Shown: positions 8,198-19,024, counted from the stretch's first letter. The stretch is 64,000 nucleotides of DNA from Leucobacter coleopterorum (GCF_011382985.1 NZ_CP049933.1:2232001-2296000); one strand, 5' to 3'. Translations and numbers: made by a program. Notes: generated from the sequence alone by a model not told the origin.

Positions 8198-9946
8198 TCG
8201 TCGTCTTCGCGCGACGCTCCCCATCATTATCGCGGTTGTTGGGCTCGGACTCGGTTGGGCCCTCAGCGTTGGGCTCTCGGGCTACTACGTCTTCCTTGGC
8301 ATCAGTGCCATCACCGCGATCATTGCGGTCCTCGGCCTGGGAGTGGTGACGGGATCCGCCGGGATCATCGCGCTCTCTCAGCTGACCTTCGCTGCCATCG
8401 GCGCGTGGGTTGTTTCTTGGATGAGCTACAACGAAATGCCCGGTGGATTCGCCGTCTGGCTACTCGCGGGTGGCATCGCAGGAGGGCTCGCAGGGATCCT
8501 GATCGGATTGCCAGCGCTGCGCTTGCGAGGCGTGAACCTCGCCGTTGTGACGCTCGGCTTCGCGGCCGCGTTTGACGTGATGCTCGTGCAGATCCAGTTC
8601 CCCGGTTCGGTTGACGGTGTTGCCGTCGAGCGCCCCGCCCTCTTCTCGAGTGACCGCGAATACTTCTTCTTTGCCCTCATCGTGCTGGTGATCTGCGCCC
8701 TCGTGGTGTCGTGGCTGCAGCGCAGCCGCATCGGCAGCAGCTGGAAGGCCGTGGCGTTCTCCGAGCGCGGCACCGCTGCGGTTGGCCAGAGTGTCAGCAT
8801 GGCGAAACTCTCGGCGTTTGCGGTGAGTGCGGCGCTCGGTGGGGTTTCGGGCGGCCTGCTCGCGGGTCAGGTGCAGCTGCCCTTTGCGTCAAGCTTCTCC
8901 CCCTTCAGTCGCTTGCGCTCTACATCCTCGCGGTGATGAGCGGGGCCTACCTGATCGACATGGCCATCTTTGGTGGAGTCCTTTGGGTGCTCGTTCCCGA
9001 ACTCCTCAAGAAGTGGGGTGTGCCGCAGGACTGGGGTTTTGTGGTGTTCGGTTTGCTCGGGATCCAGGCCCTCACCAGTGGCTCGAACCTCGGTGAGGGC
9101 ATCCGCGGCATCTTCCGTGCGCGCACGAAGAAGCGCAAAGAAGCCGAGTCTGCGCTTATCGCCGGTGACGTTGGCACGAGTGTGCTCGATGTGTTTGCTG
9201 TGCCCGAGGCCGCCGAGCCCGTTCCCGCCGATGCTCCGCCGGTGCTTGAGGTGTCGGGCCTGGGTGTGCAGTTTGGTGCGCTCAAAGCGCTCGACGATGT
9301 CTCACTGCGGGTGCGCCCGCGATCCATTATGGGCTTGATCGGGCCGAACGGTGCCGGCAAGTCGACCTTCGTGGACGCGGTTAGCGGGTTCTTGCCGCAG
9401 CACACCGGCAAGGTGTTGCTCGAGGGTGAAGACATCACCCGGAAGACCCCCGCCGCGCGGGCTCGCCACGGGCTGCGCCGCACGTTCCAGCAGGATCGTG
9501 TGCCGCCGCAGCTCACTGTCGAGTCGTACGTGCGCTTCGTGACGCGCACCCGCATTGACTACGACGAACTGAGCGATGCGCTCACGTTCTTGGGGTGCCC
9601 GTCTCCTGAAGAGCGGCTCAGCAACGTTGATGTTGGCACGCGCCGCCTTATTGAGGTCGCCGCAGCCGTGTTGGCGGGCCCCAAGGTGCTGATCCTCGAC
9701 GAGCCAGCCGCCGGGCTGTCGCACGAGGAGCATCTGCTGTTTGGGCAGCGGCTCTCGCGGATCCCGTCGCGCTTCAACACCGCCATCGTCATCATCGAGC
9801 ACGATCTCGACCTCGTGCGCACGGTGTGCACCGAGATCACCGTGCTCGACTTTGGCAGGGTGCTCGCGCAGGGGCCGCAGCAGGAAGTACTCGACAACCC
9901 GGCCGTGATCGCGGCCTACATGGGAGACGCGGAGATGAGCTCATGA
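8184..9946 (+). CDS. Liv-type permease-ATPase fusion (LivM-LivG), one frameshift
   Basis: The N-terminal half (to about residue 320) is a LivM-type permease (GVVTGSAGIIALSQLTFAAIGAWV... ALRLRGVNLAVVTLGFAAAFD). After a linker rich in Ala, Pro and Glu, the C-terminal half is a LivG-type ATPase with Walker A GPNGAGKST, a degenerate signature (NVDVGTRRLIEVAAAVL) and Walker B LILDEPAAGLS. The ATG at 8184 has AAGGAGG at 8171-8177. The frame breaks near base 8903: one more C in the CCCCC run at 8899-8903 joins ...SFSP to QSLALYILAVMSGAYLID. Single-chain LivM-LivG proteins are known in actinobacteria. Without the shift-repair the permease lacks its last helices. Confidence 0.85.
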
Positions 9947-10638
9947 GTGGACTGCAGCTTTCAGGCGTGAGTGTGAGCCGCGGAGCGGGACCCGTTATTT
10001 CGGAGGTGAGCCTTTCTCTTGAGGAGGGCAAAATTCTCGCTCTCGTCGGGCCAAACGGCGCCGGTAAAACGAGCTTGTTGGAATCGGTGTCGCGTGTGAT
10101 CCCTCACACTGCCGGTGATGTGCTGCTCGACGGCCAATCAATCTCGAAGTGGGGTCGTGTGCAGCGATCCCGCGCCGGCATTGCGCACATTGAGCAGGGC
10201 CGAGCCATCTTTCCTTCACTCACGGTGCGTGAGAACATCATGCTGACCGCCCGGACGGAACCGGTTTTGCGGGAGGTGCTCGCTTCGTTCCCCGAGTTGG
10301 AAAAGCGGATCGACTCGCAGGCGGTGCTGCTCTCCGGTGGTGAGCAGCAGATGGTGGTGCTCGCGCGGGCGTTCGCGTCAAAGCCGCGCTTTCTGCTGAT
10401 CGACGAGATGTCGCTGGGGCTCGCGCCCGTAGTGTTTATGCGCATTTTGCCGGTGATTCAGAGCATCGCCGCATCGGGTGTTGGTGTGCTGTTGGTCGAG
10501 CAATTCACGCACCTCGCACTCGGCATCGCCGACGAGGCCATGGTCGTGTCGAGCGGGCACGTGAGTTACCCGCAGGGACCGGCCAAGGCGCTCGAAGACG
10601 ACGCCGAGTTGCTGCGACAGGCGTATCTGGGAGGGTAG
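9943..10638 (+). CDS. Liv-type ABC transporter ATPase (LivF-like)
   Basis: A 231-residue cytoplasmic ATPase. Walker A GPNGAGKTS, the LivF-typical GIAHIEQGRAIFPSLTVRENI, signature LSGGEQQMVVLARAF and Walker B LLIDEMSLGLAP are all present. Its ATG overlaps the TGA of the fusion gene (ATGA), so the two ATPase halves should be made in equal amounts and pair as a LivG-LivF heterodimer. It closes the importer operon; the convergent DJ-1 gene ends only 10 bp downstream, leaving no room for a separate terminator. Confidence 0.9.
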   Translation: MSGLQLSGVSVSRGAGPVISEVSLSLEEGKILALVGPNGAGKTSLLESVSRVIPHTAGDVLLDGQSISKWGRVQRSRAGIAHIEQGRAIFPSLTVRENIMLTARTEPVLREVLASFPELEKRIDSQAVLLSGGEQQMVVLARAFASKPRFLLIDEMSLGLAPVVFMRILPVIQSIAASGVGVLLVEQFTHLALGIADEAMVVSSGHVSYPQGPAKALEDDAELLRQAYLGG

Positions 10639-10648
10639 TTGGGCTCGC

Positions 10649-11317
10649 TCAGGCCTTCTGCCAGGCGTTGGTGGCTTCCATGAGCTCGTAGAAGTGCATC
10701 TCCTCCCCCGTGAGATTGAGTTGTTCCCAAGCGTTGGTGATCCTCTCAGGGTAGAGACCAGTGAGCCGCATCACCTCGGCGGTGAACGCAACAGGATGAA
10801 TACCACTTGCGGTTGTGATGCCCTGGTCGGTGACCACCGGTGCTGCGACGTAGTTGTCGCCGCCCGCGTAACCTGACATGTCGAGGTAGACCGCTGCGTT
10901 CGACGTGTGCTTTCGGTTGTCGAGTAGGCCGCCGCGCGCCATCAGATACGTTGCCCCGCAGATTGCTGCAACGGGAACGGAACGGTCCAGGAGCTTCGCC
11001 ACCGTTTCGAGCAGACGCTCGTGACCTGCGTCGTAGCGATTACCTCCGGGGATGACCAGGGCGGCGAGGGGTTGGTCTGCGTTGCCGTCGGTGTTGTCAG
11101 TGCTGTCGGCCAGGAGTACAAGCTCGGCGAGGTCCGCCGTGGGTCGCACGGGCAGCCCGCCCAGCGATTTCACCTCGTCAAGTCCATCACCGACAAACAT
11201 GAGCTTGAAGCGCCCGGGTTTGGCTTCTTCGGCCTGCGCAATTTGTGTGGTGAGGTAGGCGTACTCCCAGTCCGCCATGGTCTCGGTTACGTACAGGGCG
11301 ATGGTGCTGGGTTGCAT
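10649..11317 (-). CDS. DJ-1/PfpI family protein
   Basis: A 222-residue cytoplasmic protein of the class I glutamine-amidotransferase-like fold. The nucleophile elbow AAICGATYLMARGGLL places the reactive cysteine at about residue 120, and ALVIPGGNRYD supplies the upstream acidic/oxyanion region. Members act as deglycases, hydratases, isonitrile hydratases or regulators, and the sequence alone does not pick one. It faces the Liv importer and is separated from the HNH gene by a short tandem repeat. Confidence 0.82.
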   Translation of the reverse strand: MQPSTIALYVTETMADWEYAYLTTQIAQAEEAKPGRFKLMFVGDGLDEVKSLGGLPVRPTADLAELVLLADSTDNTDGNADQPLAALVIPGGNRYDAGHERLLETVAKLLDRSVPVAAICGATYLMARGGLLDNRKHTSNAAVYLDMSGYAGGDNYVAAPVVTDQGITTASGIHPVAFTAEVMRLTGLYPERITNAWEQLNLTGEEMHFYELMEATNAWQKA

Positions 11318-11346
11318 GGGTGGCTCCTTTTGTTGGGGTTTTGCTT

Positions 11347-11376
11347 GGCTTGACGTGGTTTGGCTTGACCTGGTTT
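11347..11376. repeat. Two-copy 15-bp tandem repeat
   Basis: GGCTTGACGTGGTTT is followed directly by the same 15-mer with one change, then by a partial third copy. It lies between the start of the DJ-1 gene and the end of the HNH gene. No function is evident; it is probably replication slippage. Confidence 0.6.
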
Positions 11377-11386
11377 GGTTTAGCTC

Positions 11387-12781
11387 TCAGAACGGCTCAT
11401 CACTAGATGAAACGGCCGCTGTAAACATGACGCGGCTCGGAGGCGAGCTCTTTCGGACTCGCCCTGTCGGCGATATCCAGGTGAGCTCCCCCTCTTTTTG
11501 ATGGGTGACTTGCCACCCCGAGTTGTGTTTCAGAACGTGGTGACCGCGGCACAGGTGCGCGAGATTATAGGTTGCGGTTGGGCCACCGAGCGCGGCGTCA
11601 ACAGTGTGATCGAGGTCGCACCGCGACGCAGGAACCTGACAGCCCGGGAATCGGCAGCGCTGATCCCGAACTCGAAGAAGCCTTCGCATTTGCTCGGAGG
11701 GGCGGTAGCGGTTTACCGACAAGATTTGGGCGGTGTCTTCTTGAACCGCATTGCCCGTGGCGGAGGTTTGCCCCACGTTCACAACATCCCAGAAATCTGC
11801 CGAGCCGAGAAGCCATCTGGCCGAATCATAGTCGACTGGTCCGTAGCCTTCGAGCACCGGAGGAAAGGCTCCATTGGCTTGCCCCGGCGGCCCTTAAGCG
11901 CGGACTCATGAACCACAAGTTGCACTTGCGCCTTCACGGCTCCAGCCGCCGCAAACTCTTCGCCCGACTTCCCTCGGAGTACTAGATCAGCCAAAATGTC
12001 GGCACGAAGTTCATCTCGCGATCTCTGCGCTGATGCATGCTCCGATATCGCCTCAGAAGAAGCGCTAGCCCCTCAAGCGCGCGGCTCATCCGTGTGAGCC
12101 GGTCGTAGATCGCATACGCCTCGGCTGCGGGAAGATGCGCGATCAGATCTGCCATGCCGTCGTCGTGCTCGCGCACGCTCACCCGACATCGTTTGCGCGC
12201 CTCTGCATGGCGCTCATCCAGCGAAACCTCGGTGAACTGCTCAGCCAACCGCCGTGCGATTGACTTCAACCGAGAGGGGTCTCCTCAACGGCAAAAGCAA
12301 GAACCGCGTTCTCGTAGTCAGCGCGACGCCCTACAGTGCTCGAATCGTCACCCGACCCAATCACGTTTCCTGCGTCGAGAATGACCTCGGCGTGACGGTA
12401 AGAAATATGAGCATCTGCTAGCGCTTCGCTCACCCTCGGGTACGCACGATGCAAAAGTTCAGCCTGGCTCAGCTGTCGGTCTACCCCACGCTCGCCAACC
12501 CCAAGCACCATTGCGACTTCTGCGCGAACCGCGCGATACGCAAGTTCCCCGCTCTTTCCAGACGGGGTATCGGCACCCAACCCGTCACTCTCAGCAACGG
12601 CAAGTTGATACACCTCGGAGAGGATCGCGGTCCGCTCCGCCTCAAGCTCGCGCAATGTTTGTTCGGTCGTCTCAAGACGGTTCATCAGAACACCGAGTGC
12701 AAGAACGTAAGGGCTCTGCTCGTCGAAAACTCGACGCACAGACCCCAAAGATCCCATTCCCTGATTCGTGTTGCTGGACAT
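11387..12781 (-). CDS. DUF222 / HNH endonuclease domain protein (13E12 family), three frameshifts
   Basis: After repair this is about 465 residues: an N-terminal DUF222 helical domain (SYRHAEVILDAG; LAEQFTEVSLDERHAEARKRCRVSV) and a C-terminal HNH nuclease domain, CRFPGCQVPASRCDLDHTVD...NLAHLCRGHHVLKHNSGW, with the zinc-binding and catalytic His/Asn residues present. The family is abundant in actinobacteria, often in many copies, and of unclear biological role. The frame breaks at the G runs opposite 12270-12271, 12069-12072 and 11882-11885; adding one G each time gives an unbroken family-like protein. The ATG at 12781 is chosen as the first Met after which family-like sequence begins. The upstream side abuts an IS110 element. 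Confidence 0.8.
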
Positions 12782-12849
12782 GCCCCAAGCTTCCCAGGGA
12801 CCTCTGACGTTGATACTGGTAATGCCCCGTTCCAGGGCTGACTCGCCCA

Positions 12850-14260
12850 CTGACTGGCCCCGTGCCTTCAATTTGATCTGTCGTCCAGGAGCGGGGGTTA
12901 CAGGACCCAGCCAGGCGAGCATGACCTCATAGGAGCCTGGTCAAGAGGCCTCTTCAACGTCCTGTCTGCCCGCCCGGCCGGTTGCCTCCCAACAGAAACC
13001 GGAAAGGCAGAACCATCATGACAAACATTGCTGAACCCTGCGACATCTACGCCGGGGTCGATACCCACGCCGACACACACCACGCGGCCGTGATCGATCA
13101 GAACGGGAAACACCTCGCAGACGCGCAGTTCCCCACCACGCCCGCAGGCTATGTAGCTCTCACTGCGTTCATCCTCATGTACGGCATCCTGGTTCGTGTC
13201 GGGATCGAGGGAACCAGTTCCTACGGGGCCGGCCTTACCCGTCATCTCACCTCTTTCGGGCATCACGTCATCGAAGTGATCCGCCCGAACCGGCAACTGC
13301 GCCGTATGAGCGGAAAGTCCGACCCGATCGACGCCTACGCTGCCGCGAAGACCGCGCTCACTGAAACGAAGCAGCCCACCCCGAAATCCGGTGACGGCAC
13401 GGTCGAGCAGATCCGGTACCTGTTCGCTGCCCGACGCTCAGCGATCAAAGCGCGCACTGCCGCGCAAGTACAACTGAAATCACTCCTCGTGACCGCACCC
13501 TCGCTTCTGCGTGAACGGTTCCGTAACGTGACCGATGCAGCCCTCGTCGCTGACCTCGCAGACTTTGATATCCGCCCCTACCCCGAGCATCAAGGCATCG
13601 TGATCGCACTGCGAGCACTGGCACGCAGACACCGCTATATCTCGACTGAAATACACACCCTGGATCAAGAACTCGAAACCCTCACGAAGCACACCAACCC
13701 GGCTCTGACCGCAGCGCACGGGGTCGGAACAGTCACTGCCGCGCAGCTCCTCATCACTGCAGGCGATAACTCCGACCGGCTCCGCTCAGAAGCCGCGTTC
13801 GCGGCGCTCTGCGGAGTGAGCCCGATCCCCGCGTCCTCGGGCAAAACAACCAGGCACCGGCTCAACCGGGCGGAGACCGGCACGCAAACTCCGCACTTCA
13901 CCGGATCGCGCTCGTACGGATGAGTCACGAGCCGCGCACGAGAGCATATGTCGAGAAGAAACGCGCGGAAGGGAGAAACAACAAAGAAATCATCAGGTGT
14001 TTGAAGCGAGCGATTGCGCGCGAGGTGTTCACACTCCTCACGAAGAATGTTGAGGTGCCTCGCGTGGATGATCTTCGGCCATTCAGGCAAGCGCTGGGGA
14101 TCACTCTGCAGCAGGTCGCGGAACATTTCAATGTATGGCTGACCAAAATCTCACGCCTTGAGCGTGGCCTCACGCGTGATGATCAACTCGCTCAGGCATA
14201 TCGGGAATGGCTCGAAACAAGCGCGCCTAAGAGTTGACAACAATAGGAGCATCATTCACG
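12850..14260 (+). mobile_element. IS110-family insertion sequence (borders approximate)
   Basis: The element is defined by its transposase (13018-14237). IS110-group elements lack terminal inverted repeats and create no clear target duplication, so the ends cannot be fixed by eye. The roughly 120-170 bases before the transposase are noncoding on both strands. In IS110-group elements this left end encodes the bridge RNA that guides target choice, so a similar RNA is expected here but not shown. Confidence 0.55.
13018..14237 (+). CDS. IS110-family transposase (DEDD recombinase), one frameshift
   Basis: About 406 residues after repair. The N-terminal RuvC-like DEDD domain begins IYAGVDTHADTHHAAVID and includes GIEGTSSYG and KSDPIDAYAAA acidic positions. 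The C-terminal Tnp domain carries GVSPIPASSGKTTRHRLNRA with the catalytic serine block (SSGK). The reading is broken near 13872: one extra G in the GG at 13872-13873 gives RAGDRHANSALHRIALVRMSH and runs on to the stop at 14237. The last ~60 residues (LRPFRQALGITLQQVAEHFNVW...ISRLERG) look like an Xre-type HTH, an extension common in actinobacterial IS110 proteins. Start is the ATG at 13018 after GAAAGGCAG. Confidence 0.88.
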
Positions 14261-14302
14261 GATCCGGGATCAGACACGCCTCTCTCTCACCACAAAACAG
14301 TC

Positions 14303-14347
14303 GTGCGAAGTGGTCGGTTGAGGCGCGTTCAACCGACCACTTCGCAC
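14303..14347. terminator. Perfect 19-bp-arm hairpin between IS110 and monooxygenase genes
   Basis: GTGCGAAGTGGTCGGTTGA (14303-14321) is repeated perfectly inverted at 14329-14347 around a 7-base loop. It lies between two convergent genes (IS110 transposase and flavin monooxygenase), so it can act as a terminator for both. No T tract follows on either strand. Its arm sequence differs from the TTACCGACGAG palindromes elsewhere in the window. Confidence 0.65.
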
Positions 14348-14370
14348 CACCGGATCAGGCGAGGGAACTC

Positions 14371-16250
14371 TTATCTCACCACCCGGAGCACTCCCCTAAA
14401 GTAGTCACGCAGCTCGGCAGTCCCCCTAAGCGGCAGGATGTCTGCGACATAGTGGTCAGGGCGCACCACCACAACGGCCCCGAGCGGCTCACCTCACGCT
14501 CATCAAAAATGTCATTGCCCGGGATCGCCGCAAAGACCTTCTCATAACTCTTCATGCGGTACGGCCCTCGCCGCGGGAAAAACAGCGGCGAAACGGAAAG
14601 CAGATCAACATCACGGTATCCCTGCTGGTACACAACCTTCACGTCGAACAGCGCGTCAGCGTCACCCCCAGAAGGCGTATACAACTGCAACGGCGACTCT
14701 GGGTCAGACAGCATCCACGACGCCCAGGCATCAAGCTGAGCTCCGGCAGGATCCGCAAAGGCATAAATGCGGTAGCGCCCGTCAGCCCGGTGCTGGTGCC
14801 CCAGATGCATCGGCACGGCGTCGCTCACCCGCATCACCTCGGCCGATTTGAAGCGTTTGCCCAGCGGAAACCCGGCTGCGAGCGCCTGCTGCGCAGAAAG
14901 TGAGGTAAGGATCGACGACTGGTACTGCGTCATAAACCCGGCAGGAAACTCCGCCGTGGCAATGTAGAAATCTTCAAGCTGCGAGGGTGAGTCAAACTCC
15001 TCCGGCCGCTTCGCCATGAGGGTCGACCACTCCTTGTCGAAGTCGATCAGGTTCTTCGCAATCACCTGGCGCTCATCGGAATACGTCTCAAGCAGTTTCC
15101 AGTCGCTGCGCCCCGACAGCACGTACCCCAGCTTCCAGGCCAGGTTCCAACCGTCCTGCAGCGACACGTTCATGCCCTGGCCCGCCTTCGCGCTGTGCGT
15201 GTGGCAGGCGTCTCCCGCAAGAAAGACCCGCGGGCTGCGGCGCCCACCCGGGTGTGACTCTGCATCGTCGAACCGGTCGGTGAGGCGGTGCGCGACCTCG
15301 TACACACTGTTCCACGAGACGTGCCGCACGTCGAGGGTGTAGGGATGCAAAATCGAAGCAGCCCGCACAATCATTTGCTCTACCGTAGTCTTGCGCACAC
15401 TGCCGCCGTCAGCAGGATCAACCTCACCGAGATCCACGTACATGCGCACCAGGTTGTTGCCCTCGCGCGGGATCAACAAAATGTTGCCGCCGTCCCCCGA
15501 CTGAATCACACTCTTGCGGCGAATGTCAGGAAAATTGGTGTCGACCAAAGCGTCCAGCACACCCCAGGCGTGAAAGGCCTGATCCCCCTCCAGGTGCCCT
15601 CCGATGGAGGCCCGCACGCGGCTGCGCGCGCCGTCGGCACCCACAACGGTTTTGGCGCGGATCGTGCGCATGGCTCCCGAGCAGGAGCCATCAGACCGGC
15701 GCAGTTCCACGACAACCGGATACTCCCCCGCTTCTTCAACGTGCAGGTCAGCGAACTCGTAGCCGTAATCAATCTTGCCGCGCGCGGGCGATCGCTCGGC
15801 GAACTCCGCGAGGTAGTCGGCCACGCGGGTCTGATTGACGATCAGCTGCGGAAACTCGCTAATCCCAACAAGAGTGTCTGGAGTCGTGGAGCTTCGCACG
15901 ATGTTTTCGGGGTGTTCGGGATCGGGCGTCCAGAACTCAGTGTCAGTGAGCTGATACGCCTCTTGAATCAGCTGCTGCGCGAAACCAAATGCCTGAAAGG
16001 TCTCTACGCTGCGGGCCTGAATACCATCGGCTTGGCCGATCTCAAGGCGGCTCGCTCGCCGCTCAATGATGCGAGTCGTCACATCGGGAAACTGGGCAAG
16101 TTGCGCGGCGCTCATGATGCCTGCTGGGCCCGATCCGATAATCAACACGTCGACCTTATCCGGCAGGTCGAGAGGGCGGTTCAGACCAACACCGGCGGCG
16201 GGTTCGATACGGGGATCCGTCGTGACGTATCCGTGGTGGTGAAACTCCAT
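14371..16250 (-). CDS. FAD-dependent aromatic monooxygenase, phenol 2-monooxygenase type, one frameshift
   Basis: About 626 residues after repair. The FAD-binding GSGPAGIMSAAQLAQ lies at about residue 38, the DG motif in VVGADGARSRVR, and the GD motif in RVFLAGDACHTHSAKAGQGMNVSLQDGWNLAWKL, all as in PF01494 hydroxylases. The C-terminal ~170 residues match the thioredoxin-like dimerisation domain of phenol and 3-hydroxybenzoate 4-hydroxylases. The frame breaks at the CCCC at 14478-14481; one more base gives GAVVVVRPDHYVADILPL and a stop at 14371, a standard family ending. It would insert an ortho hydroxyl into a phenol using NADPH and O2. The substrate is unknown. An SDR lies 47 bp upstream, co-directional. 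Confidence 0.85.
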
Positions 16251-16297
16251 GAGGATTCCTTAACTTCGTCGTCAAGTAGGTAGGAGGGAAAGGGAAA

Positions 16298-17148
16298 CTA
16301 CATTCCCGCGTGTTCAAACGCCACGGTCGGCAGGTCAACGATGTGCGCTCCGCCGTCGGCCACGAGCACGGAGCCGTTCATGTAGGACGACTGCGAGGAT
16401 CCAAGGAAGCGCACGATTGAGGCGATCTCCGCGGGCTCGCCCGGACGCCCCAGCGGCACATCACGGGTCACCGCTGCGTAACCAGCTGCCCGATCCGCGA
16501 TCTCTGGCGCGTGGGCTGCAAACTCGTCCATCTCGGCGTCAGCCATTGGTGTGCGCACCCAGCCGGGGCACACCGCGTTCACGCGCACCCCGTGTCGGCC
16601 GTAGTCTCGCGCCAGGGACCGGGTGAGTCCGATCAGCGCGTGTTTGCCGACCGTGTACCCCGCGACCGAAGGCCCCGCGAACAGACCGGCGAGCGACGAC
16701 ACAATGACGATCTCGCCCCCGCCGCTTCCCCCGTCAGCATTGCTGCGCCCTTCAACAGCACCGAGCAGTGCGGGCAACGATTCCCGCGCCATCACAAACG
16801 CCGTCGATAGGTTCACCTTGATCGCGGCGTCCCAGTCGTCATCACTAGTGTCTCCAACGGCCGCAAAGCCGTGACCCCCGGCATTCGCGACCAGCACATC
16901 AATCGTGCCAAAGCGCTCCACGATCTCGGCCACCGCGGCACGGGCCGATTCGCCGTTCGAGGCGTCCGCGACAACCGCAAACGCGCCGATCCTCGACGCA
17001 ACTTCTTCGAGCGGTTCACGTCTGCGGCCCACCACCACAACGGTTGCCCCTCGCTTGCGTAGCGCTCCGCTACGGCTGCGCCAATTCCGGTTCCCCCACC
17101 GGTAATCACCACGACTCTCCCCTGAACATCGTTGTTCTGAGTACCCAT
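16298..17148 (-). CDS. Short-chain dehydrogenase/reductase, one frameshift
   Basis: 283 residues after repair. TGGGTGIG is the cofactor glycine motif near the N-terminus, VLVANAGG the NNAG-like motif, IVSSLAG holds the catalytic serine and YTVGK the Tyr-x3-Lys pair. The C-terminus (GSVLVADGGAHI) is the classical SDR end. The frame is broken at CCCC 17047-17050; adding one base restores ASEGATVVVVGRRREPLEEV. The start ATG at 17148 has AAGGAAG upstream. It heads an operon with the flavin monooxygenase and diverges from an amidohydrolase across a 236-bp gap. The product is probably an NAD(P)-dependent alcohol/ketone oxidoreductase of the same pathway. Confidence 0.85.
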
Positions 17149-17384
17149 GTGCTTCCTTGCTCTTCAGTTTTGATCGGGCGCGGCAAACAACCGCGTCTCC
17201 TCATCTTCGCGCGATCTCGCCACCACTGCGAGCAGCCGAGCGCTCTGGGCGAAGCGTCATTCGCACAGAATCAACACGGAGCAACAAGGGCGCAGCACCC
17301 ACACACAACACCCGGGCTCAGGCCCCTGAAATACTGAGGATCAACCGTTCCGCAGACAACTTCCTACTTTGAACGGAGTCAACG
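17149..17384. other. Divergent intergenic region
   Basis: This gap must hold the promoters for the SDR-monooxygenase operon (minus) and the amidohydrolase-EthD operon (plus). I saw no convincing palindrome or -10/-35 pair in it and no small gene. Confidence 0.4.
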
Positions 17385-19024
17385 ATGACCCAGCCCCCAG
17401 CCGACCTCATTTTCACCAACGCCCGCGTCTACACTGCCAACTCGGCGCAGCCCTGGGCAGAAGCCATCGCAGTAACCGGTGGTCGCCTCACCGCTGTCGG
17501 CAGCACCGCGGAGGTCGCCACGCTCGCGGACGCCAACACCGAAATCCGCGATCTCAACGGCGCTTTTCTCATGCCCGGGCTTACCGACGTGCACAACCAT
17601 CACTTTCTCGCGGGCAAGGAGGAGCTCTACGAACTCCACGTGCCCGGCGGAGCTCACCTCGACGAGATTCTCAACGCGGTTCGGGATCACGCGGCGTCGC
17701 TTCCAGCAGACACCTGGGTGGTGGGTGGCCCGTGGGCGAGCGACCGCCTGAGTGAGATCAACTCTGTAGAGGCGCTCACGCGACTCAATGAGGCCGCCGG
17801 TGGTCGCCCCGTCATGCTCTCCGACGACTCGCACCACAACCGCTGGGTCAACTCTCGCGCCATGGAGATCGCGGGGGTCGAGGCCGGGCAGCACGGGGTT
17901 GTGCTCGACGCCGAGGGCCGCGCAACCGGAGTACTGCTCGAGGCCGCTGGATTGCCCGTCGCACGCGCCCAGCAGGCCGCCGGAGCGCTGACGCCCGAGC
18001 AGGAGCGGCGATCCGCGCAGCGCGGCATCGAGATCCTCAATTCGTTCGGGGTGACGGCGTTTCAGGATGCCGGCGTCTCAACGCACATTCTTGAGGCGCT
18101 TCGCTCGCTCGACGCCGCGGGCGAGATGAACTCGTGGGTGGTGAGCTCGCTGCTCATCAACGATGAGATCTTTGGCTTCGAGGCCATCGGCGACGACCTG
18201 GTCTTCGACGGCGAGCGCTTTCGCACCGAGCACCACCGCCCCGACTTCGTAAAAATCTTTCTCGACGGGGTGCCGCCAACCCGCACGGGGGCGTTCATCG
18301 AGCCGTACCTGCCCGACGAGGTGCACGGGTCACACTTTCACGGTGACACGCTATTAGACCCGGCAGAACTCACCGATTGGCTGCGCCGCGTGGCCGACGC
18401 GGGGCTGTCTGCAAAGATCCACTGCACGGGCGACGCCTCGGTGCACGCAGTGCTCAACGCCGTCGAGACGCTTCGCGGCGAGGGCTACACAGAACCGCGC
18501 TACCAGGTGGCCCACGGCCAGTTTGTGCACCCCGACGACATCTCGCGCTTTGGGCCTCTCGGGGTTTCCGCCGACATCTCCCCTTCATCTGGGTACCCGG
18601 ACCGATCGTTGAGGCGATCCGTCAGGTGCTGCCCCGCGAGCGCGCCGACCAGATGCAGCCGAACCGAGCGCTCATCGACGCTGGCGCGACAGTGGCCGGC
18701 GGCTCCGACTGGCCGGTGTCCCCATCACCCAACGCGTGGGAGGGCATTCACGGACTCGTCACCCGCGAGGATCCCAGCGGTGTTTACCCCGGCACCCTCT
18801 GGCTGGAGCAGGCCATCACCCTAGAGGAGGCCATCGCGGCCTTCACGATCAACGGTGCCGAGGCAATGGGGCTCGCAGACGAGACCGGTTCGCTTGAGGT
18901 CGGCAAATCTGCCGATTTTGTGCTGCTGGATCGCGACCCCTTCGAACACCCTACGAGTGAGCTCGTGCAGACCGAGGTCACCGAGACCTGGTTTGCAGGC
19001 CGCCAAGTGTTCTCGCGCGCATAA
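17385..19024 (+). CDS. YtcJ-type metal-dependent amidohydrolase, one frameshift
   Basis: 546 residues after repair; an amidohydrolase_3 family TIM barrel. The HxH metal site is in LTDVHNHHFLAG, a later His in AKIHCTGDASVHAV, and the catalytic Asp in VAGGSDWPVSPSPNAWEGI; ADLIFTNARVYT and GKSADFVLLDRDPF are the flanking beta-sandwich strands. The frame breaks at CCCC 18580-18583: one more C gives DISPFIWVPGPIVEAIRQ. The downstream EthD-like gene is 42 bp away. These enzymes hydrolyse exocyclic amides, formamides or cyclic amides; the substrate here is unknown. A second paralogue lies at 32329-33791. Confidence 0.85.

Noticed and set aside
12781..12922. Upstream extension of the DUF222 gene to 12922
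   Set aside because: The added residues do not resemble the family and would run into the noncoding end of the IS110 element.
15288..16283. Long antisense reading frame over the flavin monooxygenase
   Set aside because: It mirrors a well-supported coding frame in GC-rich DNA and its product has no recognisable motif.
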